From positions 1-50,032 of the forward strand of contig JAFSBX010000107.1 of the NCBI GenBank assembly GCA_017437065.1: a DNA stretch of 50,032 nucleotides, given 5' to 3'. A model generated the notes under the pieces. That model was not told the origin of the DNA. It did not search any database and saw nothing but the letters and a program-made list of their open reading frames with translations. The DNA is from Lachnospiraceae bacterium. Its GTDB lineage: Bacteria; Bacillota; Clostridia; Lachnospirales; Lachnospiraceae. Shown in pieces: positions 1 through 6,500 of this stretch. The first letter of the stretch is position 1, and every line of letters begins with the position of its first letter. The position numbers and the translations under genes are program-made.

Positions 1-81
1 GGCAAATCTGCCAATGCTTTCAGCAAATTTTTAGAAATAATTGAGAAACCAAGGAAAAGATACTACAATGAAGGAGGAAGA

Positions 82-936
82 ATGGAGAAAGAAGTATTAC
101 AGTGGCATCCGGCTTTTTATGCAGGACTGCAGATAGAACTGAAGGAGGAAAAGGATAATCTGATTTTTGAAAATGAGCATCAGCTTGGTACGAAGCCGAA
201 AGAAATGGATGTGCTGATTATCAAAAAAGAGAAAGATATTCCTGTACGAAAAAATATTGGACGGATTTTTCGTAAGTATAATATTGTGGAATATAAGAGT
301 CCTACCGATTATTTAAGTATTGATGACTATTATATGGTGTATGCGTATGCCTGCTTTTATAAATCGGATACAGCAACGCAGGATAGTATACCTATATCGG
401 AAATTACAATTACTTTTGTATGTAAACGATATCCGGAAAAACTAATGAAGCATCTAAGAAAAGTGTGGAATTATGAGATCATCAAAAGAGAACCGGGAAT
501 TTATCTGATTGATAAGGGAATGAACCGGGATATCGTGCCTGTGCAGTTTATTATTACAAAAGAGCTTGGAAAAGAAGAAAACATGTGGTTAAGCAGTCTG
601 ACAGACGAACTGAAGGATAAAGAAGAAAAAAAGCGGTTGGTAGAGGAATATCAAAAGCATAGAGATAACAAGTTGTATGAATCCGTTATGGATATAGTGG
701 TAAGAGCAAATCAAAAAGAATTTGAGGAGGATACAGGAATGTGTAAAGCATTGGAAGAACTGATGGCAGATGTGATTGCAAAACGGGAAAAAGAAGCAAT
801 AGAAAGAGGAATAGCACAAGAGATGAGAAACATTGTTTATAATATGTTAAAAAAGAAAATGTCTGACGAAGATATATGTGAGATTGTAGAGTGTGACCGG
901 GAATACGTTGATATGGTAAGAAAAAGTATAGCCTGA
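82..936 (+). CDS. Rpn-family PD-(D/E)XK nuclease / putative transposase-like protein
   Basis: A 284-residue protein of the Rpn (recombination-promoting nuclease, PDDEXK) type that is abundant and often misannotated in Lachnospiraceae. The N-terminal half shows the nuclease core: an Asp in EMDVLII (about residue 43) followed by the E-x-K signature in VEYKSP (about residues 69-74). The C-terminal third is highly charged and helical, with KREKEAIERG followed by a short helix-turn-helix-like tail (MSDEDICEIVECDREYV), as is usual in the family. The start is fixed by AAGGAGG at 73-79. Established for the family: DNA endonuclease activity and, for some members, roles in phage defence or recA-independent recombination. 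Which of these applies here is not visible. A second start inside the gene is listed separately. A hairpin at 968-1010 probably ends its transcript. The alternative is a degenerate transposase relative with no mobility. Confidence 0.8.
   Translation: MEKEVLQWHPAFYAGLQIELKEEKDNLIFENEHQLGTKPKEMDVLIIKKEKDIPVRKNIGRIFRKYNIVEYKSPTDYLSIDDYYMVYAYACFYKSDTATQDSIPISEITITFVCKRYPEKLMKHLRKVWNYEIIKREPGIYLIDKGMNRDIVPVQFIITKELGKEENMWLSSLTDELKDKEEKKRLVEEYQKHRDNKLYESVMDIVVRANQKEFEEDTGMCKALEELMADVIAKREKEAIERGIAQEMRNIVYNMLKKKMSDEDICEIVECDREYVDMVRKSIA
739..936 (+). CDS. Candidate internal (gene-within-gene) C-terminal product of the Rpn-like gene
   Basis: Inside the Rpn-like gene, in the same frame, GAGGAGG at 724-730 lies 8 bases before an ATG at 739. 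Translation from there would give a 65-residue protein equal to residues 220-284 of the long form: charged helix, then the helix-turn-helix-like tail, without the nuclease core. Established knowledge: several E. coli Rpn proteins make a small C-terminal form (RpnS) from an internal start that binds and blocks the long toxic form. Inference: the same arrangement here. The purine-rich stretch also encodes Glu-Glu-Asp, so the match could be accidental. Confidence 0.45.
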   Translation: MCKALEELMADVIAKREKEAIERGIAQEMRNIVYNMLKKKMSDEDICEIVECDREYVDMVRKSIA

Positions 937-967
937 CAATGAAGTTTAATATGCAGAATAAGTTGAG

Positions 968-1010
968 GACAGATAACACAGTATGATTAATGCCTGTATT
1001 ATCTGTCTTT
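968..1010 (+). terminator. Probable intrinsic terminator after the Rpn-like gene
   Basis: GACAGATAA at 968-976 pairs with TTATCTGTC at 999-1007, and ACAG/CTGT extends the stem inward past a one-base mismatch. The stem is followed by a short TTTC run. It lies 31 bases after the stop codon. Confidence 0.55.
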
Positions 1011-1096
1011 CTATGTATAAATGGGAAACTATTCAGAGCGATAACTCTCAAAAATTGTACAAAAAGGAAGACAAAGGAAAAAAGCGGTTGCCTTTC

Positions 1097-1131
1097 ATAT
1101 TTTAGTGTGCTAAAATATCTTTCGGTGAAAG
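1097..1131. repeat. Two adjacent perfect inverted repeats in the 937-1222 intergenic stretch
   Basis: ATATTTTAG (1097-1105) and CTAAAATAT (1110-1118) are perfect 9-base arms around TGTG. They are followed at once by CTTTC-ggt-GAAAG (1119-1131). Neither has a U-tract. They lie about 90 bases before the ACT-domain gene and could be an operator or an mRNA leader hairpin pair. Apart from these and the terminator at 968-1010 I see nothing in 937-1222. Confidence 0.4.
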
Positions 1132-1222
1132 ACATGTGTCCGCAAAGAAGAAACAATGAAAAACGTGTGTCCGTACTATGAACACAAAGTGATTGCAGCA
1201 GACGGAAAGGATATGGCAATTT

Positions 1223-1666
1223 ATGGGGAAATCAACAGGATATTTTGTCGTAAAACAGAAAGCGGTACCGGAAGTGCTGTTGAAGGTTGTGGAGGCAAAA
1301 AGGCTTTTAGAAACGGAAAAAGTCATGACGATTCAGGAGGCCGTAGATAAGGTAGGCATCAGCAGAAGTTCTTTTTATAAGTATAAAGATGATATTTTTC
1401 AATTTCATGATAATTCACAGGGAACGACACTTACGCTTACTTTTCAGATGGATGATGAGCCGGGATTATTGTCGGATGTGTTAAAAATTATTGCTGAGTT
1501 TGGTGCAAATATTCTGACCATTCATCAGAGTATTCCGATTAATGGAATTGCGTCATTGAGTTTAAGTGTACAGGTGTTGCCGACTACCGGAGATATTTCA
1601 CAGATGTTGGAAACGATGGAAGGGCAGAAGGGTGTACATTTTGTAAAAATAATAGCTAAGGAATAG
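1223..1666 (+). CDS. ACT domain-containing protein, UPF0735 / PheB-like
   Basis: A 147-residue protein of the UPF0735 (PheB-like) family. The N-terminal part carries a short helix-turn-helix-like segment (about residues 39-58, including VGISRSSFYKYKDD). The C-terminal part from about residue 70 is an ACT domain (DEPGLLSDVLKIIAEFGANI), a fold that binds amino acids and regulates enzymes. I chose the ATG at 1223 rather than a TTG at 1193 because it gives the family's usual length and N-terminus (MGKSTGYFVVKQKAVPE) and has GGAAAGG upstream. The family is commonly found just before homoserine dehydrogenase in Clostridia, as here, so a regulatory role in aspartate-family amino-acid synthesis is likely but unproven. 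A large hairpin element separates it from hom. Confidence 0.85.
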   Translation: MGKSTGYFVVKQKAVPEVLLKVVEAKRLLETEKVMTIQEAVDKVGISRSSFYKYKDDIFQFHDNSQGTTLTLTFQMDDEPGLLSDVLKIIAEFGANILTIHQSIPINGIASLSLSVQVLPTTGDISQMLETMEGQKGVHFVKIIAKE

Positions 1667-1750
1667 CACGAAAAGAAAATCTAAGTCAGCAGAGGACGCT
1701 GACTAAGATTTTCTAAGTTTCGTGCAGGAAGAATGGCAGAGCCATTCTTC
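1666..1750. repeat. Double-hairpin intergenic element between the ACT gene and hom
   Basis: First hairpin: GCACGAAA plus AGAAAATCTAAGTCAGC (1666-1690), loop AGAGGAC, and the complementary arm to 1725, with one mismatch and a 3-base bulge. Second hairpin: GAAGAATGGC-aga-GCCATTCTTC (1728-1750), a perfect 10-base stem. No long U-tract follows. It starts on the last base of the upstream stop codon. It could be a terminator pair, an mRNA-stabilising element or a dispersed palindromic repeat. A second double-hairpin of similar build is at 26072-26126. Confidence 0.5.
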
Positions 1751-1815
1751 TCGCAGAAGTGATAACAGTAATGTAGAAAAATTATTTAATAAGATATAAA
1801 AGGAGTCAAAAGATT

Positions 1816-3030
1816 ATGATTAATGTAGCAGTATTTGGTTATGGAACAGTAGGAAGCGGTGTTGTTGAAGTAATCGAAAAAAACAAAGATATGATTAATA
1901 AAAAAGCGGGGGAAGAGTTAAACGTAAAATATATTCTTGATTTAAGAGATTTCCCGGGAGACCCGCATCAGGATAAAGTTGTGCATGATGTAAACGTGAT
2001 TTTAGACGATCCGGATATTCAGATTATCTGTGAAACCATGGGTGGTGTAAATCCTGCATATGATTTCACAAAGCAGGCACTTTTAAAAGGTAAAAGCGTA
2101 TGTACATCTAATAAAGAGCTGGTTGCAAATCACGGGCCGGAACTGTTACGTCTTGCAAAAGAAAACAAATGTAACTACTTATTTGAAGCAAGTGTAGGTG
2201 GCGGTATTCCGATTATCCGTCCGTTAAACTACTCTTTAACAGCAGAAAAAATCGATGGAATTACAGGTATCTTAAACGGTACTACAAACTACATATTAAC
2301 AAAAATGGATAAAGAGGGTGCTGATTTTGCAGATGTATTAAAAGAAGCACAGGAAAAAGGTTATGCAGAAAGAAATCCGGAAGCAGATGTGGAAGGTTAC
2401 GATGCATGCCGTAAAATTGCAATCCTTTCCTCTCTTATGTGCCTGAAAAACGTAAAATACGAAGATATTTATACAGAAGGTATTACAAAAATTACAGCAG
2501 CAGATTTCCTCTATGCAAAAGAAATGGATAAATCCATTAAGCTTCTTGCCATGAGTAAAGATATGGGAGACGAATATTTCGCAATGGTTGCTCCGTTTAT
2601 GATTTCAAGAGAGCATCCGCTTTACAGCGTAAATGACGTATTTAATGCAGTATTCGTACACGGAAATATGTTAGGAGATTCCATGTATTACGGACGTGGA
2701 GCAGGTAAGCTTCCGACTGCAAGTGCGGTAGTTTCTGACGTAGTAGACTGTGCAAGACATATCGGAAAAACTGTTATGTGCTTCTGGGAAGATGAAGATG
2801 TGAAGCTTGCAAGCATTGATAACGTAAGTCGTAAGTTCTTCGTTCGTGCTGACAAAGCAAAAGCTGACGAAGCAAAAGTAAAAGAAGTATTCGGTAATGT
2901 GGAATTTGTAAGCGTTGCTTCCATTACAGATGAAGTAGCATTTGTGACAGAAGTAATGACAGAAAAAGAATTTAAAGAAAAAGCAGAAAGTTTAAATGCA
3001 GTTATCAGCAGAATCCGTATTGAAGAATAA
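1816..3030 (+). CDS. hom: Homoserine dehydrogenase
   Basis: NAD(P)H-dependent reduction of aspartate semialdehyde to homoserine, the branch step toward threonine and methionine, in the cytoplasm. The 404-residue sequence has the N-terminal Rossmann glycine motif (GYGTVGSGV, residues 8-16), the substrate-binding TSNKEL (about residues 97-102), GGGIPI, the family signature ILNGTTNYIL, and GYAERNPEADVEGYDA before the catalytic-domain helices. The last ~80 residues form an ACT-type regulatory tail, suggesting feedback control by threonine. AAGGAG at 1799-1804 fixes the start. Next come the proposed homoserine kinase (111 bases on) and aspartate kinase, so this is a compact aspartate-family cluster. 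No lysine, threonine or SAM riboswitch was recognised upstream. Confidence 0.96.
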   Translation: MINVAVFGYGTVGSGVVEVIEKNKDMINKKAGEELNVKYILDLRDFPGDPHQDKVVHDVNVILDDPDIQIICETMGGVNPAYDFTKQALLKGKSVCTSNKELVANHGPELLRLAKENKCNYLFEASVGGGIPIIRPLNYSLTAEKIDGITGILNGTTNYILTKMDKEGADFADVLKEAQEKGYAERNPEADVEGYDACRKIAILSSLMCLKNVKYEDIYTEGITKITAADFLYAKEMDKSIKLLAMSKDMGDEYFAMVAPFMISREHPLYSVNDVFNAVFVHGNMLGDSMYYGRGAGKLPTASAVVSDVVDCARHIGKTVMCFWEDEDVKLASIDNVSRKFFVRADKAKADEAKVKEVFGNVEFVSVASITDEVAFVTEVMTEKEFKEKAESLNAVISRIRIEE

Positions 3031-3141
3031 GATGGAAACATTTAGAAAAAGAATGTTTTATAAGAATTATATTTGTAGAATTTGAAAAAGTGAAAAGCAG
3101 GAATTTGTGATACAATAAATCCTTGCAAGGAAGGAAAAGTC

Positions 3142-4344
3142 ATGAAGTATGTAGTAGTTTTAGGAGACGGAATGGCAGATGAGCCAATCGAAGCCCTTTC
3201 CGGTAAGACTCCGTTAGAATATGCAAATACACCGATGATGGATGAATTAAGCAAAAAGTCAGAAGTGGGAATGGTACATACCATTCCTGACGGAATGAGT
3301 CCGGGTTCTGATACAGCGAATCTTTCCGTATTGGGATATGATCCGAAAAAGTATTATTCAGGACGTTCTCCACTGGAAGCGTTAAGTATCGGAATACCGA
3401 TGAAAGATACAGATATTGCACTTCGTTGTAACATTGTTACAATTTCCGAAGATGATGTACCTTTTGAAGAAAAAACAATTATCGACCATAGTTCCAGTGA
3501 AATCAGTACAGAAGATTGTGCAGTTTTATTGGAAGCAGTAAGAAAAGAGCTGGAAACAGAAATTTATAAATTTTATGTAGGAACCAGCTATCGTCACTGC
3601 CTGATTTGGGATAAGGGAGAGGTTGTTACATTAACACCTCCACACGATGTATTAGGTCAGGTAATCGGCAAACATCTTCCGTCTGACAAAGCGTTGTATG
3701 AAATGATGAAAAAGAGCTATGATATTTTGGTAAATCATCCTTTGAATATTGAGCGTAAAAAGCAGGGATTAAATCCTGCAAACTGCTGTTGGTTCTGGGG
3801 AGCAGGAACAAAACCGATGCTTTCTTCCTTTGAAGAAAAGACTGGCAAAAAGGGTATGATGATTTCTGCGGTTGACTTATTAAAAGGTATTGCTGTAGGA
3901 GCCGGAATGGGCGTTGTGGAAGTAGAAGGCGCAAACGGCGGACTTCATACAAATTATGAAGGAAAGACACAGGCAGCAGTGAAAGCACTGACAGAAGATG
4001 GTTATGATTTTGCATACATCCATGTAGAAGCTCCGGACGAGATGGGGCATCAGGGAAGCGTGGAAAGAAAAGTTCAGGCAATCGAATACTTGGATAGTCG
4101 CGTTATCGCACCGTTAGTAGAGAGTCTGAAAGCTAAAAATGTAGATTTCAGAATGCTTGTATTGCCGGATCATCCCACACCAATTCGTGTCAGAACACAT
4201 ACTGCGGACAATGTACCATATATGCTTTATGACAGTACTGCCGAGCAAAGTAATGCATGGAATTACAACGAAAAAGAAGGCAGAGAAAGCGGAAATTACA
4301 TTGCAAAGGGTCATGAGATTATCGACTATTTATTTGCAAAATAA
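3142..4344 (+). CDS. Archaeal-type (ApgM-like) phosphoglycerate mutase family protein; proposed homoserine kinase
   Basis: A 400-residue member of the alkaline-phosphatase superfamily, cofactor-independent phosphoglycerate mutase of archaeal type. Metal and catalytic motifs are all present: GDGMADEP at residues 8-15, SDTAN with the nucleophilic hydroxyl at residues 56-60, HVEAPDEMGHQG from residue 294, and LPDHPTP then HTADN at residues 341-356. Annotation pipelines place this subgroup either as phosphoglycerate mutase or as a 'proposed homoserine kinase', because it occurs beside threonine genes in species without a GHMP-type ThrB. Here it sits exactly between homoserine dehydrogenase and aspartate kinase, which favours phosphorylation of homoserine over glycolysis. 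That assignment rests on context; no residue I can read separates the two activities. AAGGAAGG before the ATG supports the start. Confidence 0.85.
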   Translation: MKYVVVLGDGMADEPIEALSGKTPLEYANTPMMDELSKKSEVGMVHTIPDGMSPGSDTANLSVLGYDPKKYYSGRSPLEALSIGIPMKDTDIALRCNIVTISEDDVPFEEKTIIDHSSSEISTEDCAVLLEAVRKELETEIYKFYVGTSYRHCLIWDKGEVVTLTPPHDVLGQVIGKHLPSDKALYEMMKKSYDILVNHPLNIERKKQGLNPANCCWFWGAGTKPMLSSFEEKTGKKGMMISAVDLLKGIAVGAGMGVVEVEGANGGLHTNYEGKTQAAVKALTEDGYDFAYIHVEAPDEMGHQGSVERKVQAIEYLDSRVIAPLVESLKAKNVDFRMLVLPDHPTPIRVRTHTADNVPYMLYDSTAEQSNAWNYNEKEGRESGNYIAKGHEIIDYLFAK

Positions 4345-4370
4345 AAGAGACATGTAACTATTCAGAAGTG

Positions 4371-4409
4371 CAAAAATTCCGGGGAAAAGTAATTCTAAGC
4401 GGATTTTTG
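4371..4409 (+). terminator. Weak hairpin between the PGM-like gene and aspartate kinase
   Basis: CAAAAATTCCG (4371-4381) pairs with CGGATTTTTG (4400-4409) with one bulged base and a loop of about 18 bases. The 3' arm itself is U-rich. It may attenuate transcription between the two genes rather than end it. Confidence 0.4.
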
Positions 4410-4469
4410 TATCATAATTATGAAGGTACTGATTAATTAAAGAAATATTAGAAATTGAGGTCAAAAATT

Positions 4470-5789
4470 ATGAGAAAAGTAGTAAAATTCGGTGGAAGTT
4501 CTTTAGCAAGTGCAGAACAGTTTAAAAAGGTTGGAGAAATCATCCGTTCTGACAGCGAAAGAAAGTTAGTAGTACCATCCGCACCGGGTAAAAGAAACAA
4601 TAAAGATACAAAAGTAACAGATATGTTATATGCCTGCTATGAAACAGTAGAAAAAGAAGAAGATTTTAAAGATCAGTTAAAGGCAATCAAAGCACGTTAT
4701 GAAGAAATCATTAACGGACTTTCACTTACATTATCTTTGGACAGCGAGTTCAAAAAAATTGAAGCAAATTTCAAGAAAAAAGCAGGAAAAGATTATGCTG
4801 CTTCCAGAGGTGAATACTTAAACGGTATCATCATGGCACATTATTTAAAATATACTTTTATTGATGCAGCGGAAGTTATTTTCTTTGATGAAAATGGCGA
4901 TTTTGATGGAGATAAGACAAATAAGATTCTTTCTGAAAGATTATCCAAGGTAGACGCAGCAGTTATTCCGGGGTTTTATGGTGCATATCCGAATGGAAAA
5001 GTAAAAACATTCTCAAGAGGCGGTTCTGACGTTACCGGTTCTATCGTTGCAAAAGCAGCAAAAGCAGATGTATACGAAAACTGGACAGATGTATCCGGTT
5101 TCCTTGTAGCAGACCCGAGAATTATTGAGAATCCGGAAGGTATCGAAACAATTACTTACAGAGAGCTTAGAGAGTTGTCTTACATGGGTGCAGGTGTACT
5201 TCATGAAGATGCAATCTTCCCGGTAAGACAGGAAGGTATTCCAATCAATATCCGTAATACAAATGCACCGGAAGATAATGGTACATGGATTGTAGGAAGT
5301 ACTTGTCAGAAATCTAAATATGTAATTACCGGTATCGCAGGAAAGAAAGGCTTCTGTGCCATAAATATTGAAAAAGATATGATGAATGCTGAAATCGGAT
5401 TCGGACGTAAAGTTTTACAGGCATTTGAAGAAAACGGTATTTCCTTCGAGCATGTTCCATCAGGTATTGATACAATGACTGTATTTGTGCATCAGGATGA
5501 ATTTATGCACAAAGAACAGAAAGTAGTAGGAACAATTCACAGAATGGCAAATCCGGATTCCATCGACATTGAATCTGATTTAGCTTTGATTGCCGTGGTA
5601 GGACGTGGCATGCGTGCAACACGCGGTACAGCAGGAAGAATTTTCTCTGCACTTGCTCACGTAAACGTAAACGTTAAGATGATTGACCAGGGTTCCAGTG
5701 AGTTGAATATAATCATTGGTGTTGCTAACAGTGATTTTGAAACTGCTATTAAGGCAATTTATGATATTTTTGTAATTTCACAGTTATAG
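4470..5789 (+). CDS. Aspartate kinase (monofunctional)
   Basis: Phosphorylates aspartate, the first step of the lysine, threonine and methionine pathway. The 439-residue protein begins with the kinase signature KFGGSSLA (residues 5-12) and has FSRGGSDVTGS in the nucleotide/aspartate site, followed by the ENWTDVSGF and DPRII segments. The C-terminal ~140 residues carry two ACT repeats (GFCAINIEKDMM... and LALIAVVGRGM...), the usual site of feedback inhibition. The ATG at 4470 with GAGG at 4457-4460 is preferred over an upstream TTG at 4455. It is the monofunctional clostridial type, not fused to homoserine dehydrogenase. It ends at a strong terminator and closes the cluster with hom and the proposed homoserine kinase. 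Which isoenzyme (lysC or a thrA-like form) cannot be told. Confidence 0.95.
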   Translation: MRKVVKFGGSSLASAEQFKKVGEIIRSDSERKLVVPSAPGKRNNKDTKVTDMLYACYETVEKEEDFKDQLKAIKARYEEIINGLSLTLSLDSEFKKIEANFKKKAGKDYAASRGEYLNGIIMAHYLKYTFIDAAEVIFFDENGDFDGDKTNKILSERLSKVDAAVIPGFYGAYPNGKVKTFSRGGSDVTGSIVAKAAKADVYENWTDVSGFLVADPRIIENPEGIETITYRELRELSYMGAGVLHEDAIFPVRQEGIPINIRNTNAPEDNGTWIVGSTCQKSKYVITGIAGKKGFCAINIEKDMMNAEIGFGRKVLQAFEENGISFEHVPSGIDTMTVFVHQDEFMHKEQKVVGTIHRMANPDSIDIESDLALIAVVGRGMRATRGTAGRIFSALAHVNVNVKMIDQGSSELNIIIGVANSDFETAIKAIYDIFVISQL

Positions 5790-5806
5790 TGCATAATTTT
5801 GAAAAG

Positions 5807-5835
5807 AACTGTCGTGTAAAAGCGGCAGTTTTTTT
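5807..5835 (+). terminator. Intrinsic terminator after aspartate kinase
   Basis: AACTGTCG (5807-5814) pairs with CGGCAGTT (5823-5830), all eight positions with one G-U pair, loop TGTAAAAG, followed by a seven-T run (5829-5835). Confidence 0.9.
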
Positions 5836-5848
5836 GTGTAATAGGAAA

Positions 5849-5877
5849 TTGAAAAACAGGGCGAAAGTATGTATAAT
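5849..5877 (+). promoter_or_regulatory. Sigma-A promoter of the broken esterase gene, with a downstream inverted repeat
   Basis: TTGAAA (5849-5854), 17-base spacer, TATAAT (5872-5877). ATCAACT at 5876-5882 and AGTTGAT at 5902-5908 are perfect 7-base arms 19 bases apart that begin within the -10 box, a plausible operator. The promoter outlives the gene it served. Confidence 0.7.
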
Positions 5878-5974
5878 CAACTCATAATTAACTAACTCTT
5901 AAGTTGATAAAGGAATTAGGTTACAGAAGTATTGTAGAAAGTTTGAAATTATTATCGTGAAAGGATGTGCAGAC

Positions 5975-6369
5975 ATGTCAGAAGAAAAAATGGCACTTTG
6001 AAAATTTCATCCGGTGAATTTGCTCATCGTTCTTCTTTTGAAAAACTATTGGGAGACAAATATGAAGAACTGGTGGATAAAATGTCCTTAGAAAAGCAGG
6101 TAAATGAAAATACACCGCAGGCTTTTATCTGGCATACGTTTACCGATGATTGTGTCCCGGTACAGAATTCATTGTTGTTAATTGATGCTATGGTAAAAAA
6201 TAATATTCCGGCAGAGTTTCATATGTATCCGTCAGGCGGACATGGTTTAGGTCTTGCTAACAAATGTACAGCAAATCCGGGTGGATATGGAATACAGAAG
6301 GAATGTGCGTCGTGGACGGAATTACTGCGAAAATGGTTGGAAAGTAATTACCCGATAGAAACAATATAA
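5975..6369 (+). pseudogene. Remnant of an alpha/beta-hydrolase (acetyl-esterase-like) gene
   Basis: Only the C-terminal ~125 residues of an acetyl-esterase/xylan-esterase-type alpha/beta hydrolase remain readable. The late catalytic residues are present: the Asp segment WHTFTDDCVPVQNSLLL and the His segment PSGGHGLGL. The nucleophile elbow (G-x-S-x-G) and the whole N-terminal half are missing. The original start seems to survive: GAAAGG then ATG at 5975 reads eight codons (MSEEKMAL) and stops at TGA 5999-6001, while the remnant continues in another frame that is open from an ATG at 5965. The simplest reading is an internal deletion that joined the start to the 3' part out of frame. A translated product from 5965 would have 134 residues and no nucleophile, so it should be inactive. 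Confidence 0.75.
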
Positions 6370-6452
6370 TTGACAGAGGTGACGGAAATTTTTTGGAGAA
6401 AAGCACTGGCACCGCTCTATTGAGATATTTGTAGTTTTAAAGGTAACATTAA

Positions 6453-6496
6453 ATTACTCAAACTTCGCACTTATCCAAGTGTAAAGTTTGAGTAAT
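6453..6496. terminator. Long hairpin between convergent genes
   Basis: ATTACTCAAACTT (6453-6465) pairs perfectly with AAGTTTGAGTAAT (6484-6496), and inside it CACTT pairs with AAGTG. It lies between the convergent esterase remnant and the GH31 gene and probably stops both; U-tracts are weak on both sides. Confidence 0.6.
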
Positions 6497-6500
6497 GTGT

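Noticed and set aside
686-1219. A 177-codon minus-strand frame overlapping the Rpn-like gene end
   Set aside because: Leu/Phe/Ser-rich antisense shadow crossing a terminator; no family resemblance.
1667-1815. A lysine, threonine-attenuator or SAM riboswitch before hom
   Set aside because: The region holds two simple hairpins, not the conserved cores of those riboswitches, and no run of Thr or Ile codons as in a leader peptide.
3626-4081. A 151-codon minus-strand frame inside the PGM-like gene
   Set aside because: Antisense shadow of a well-supported gene.
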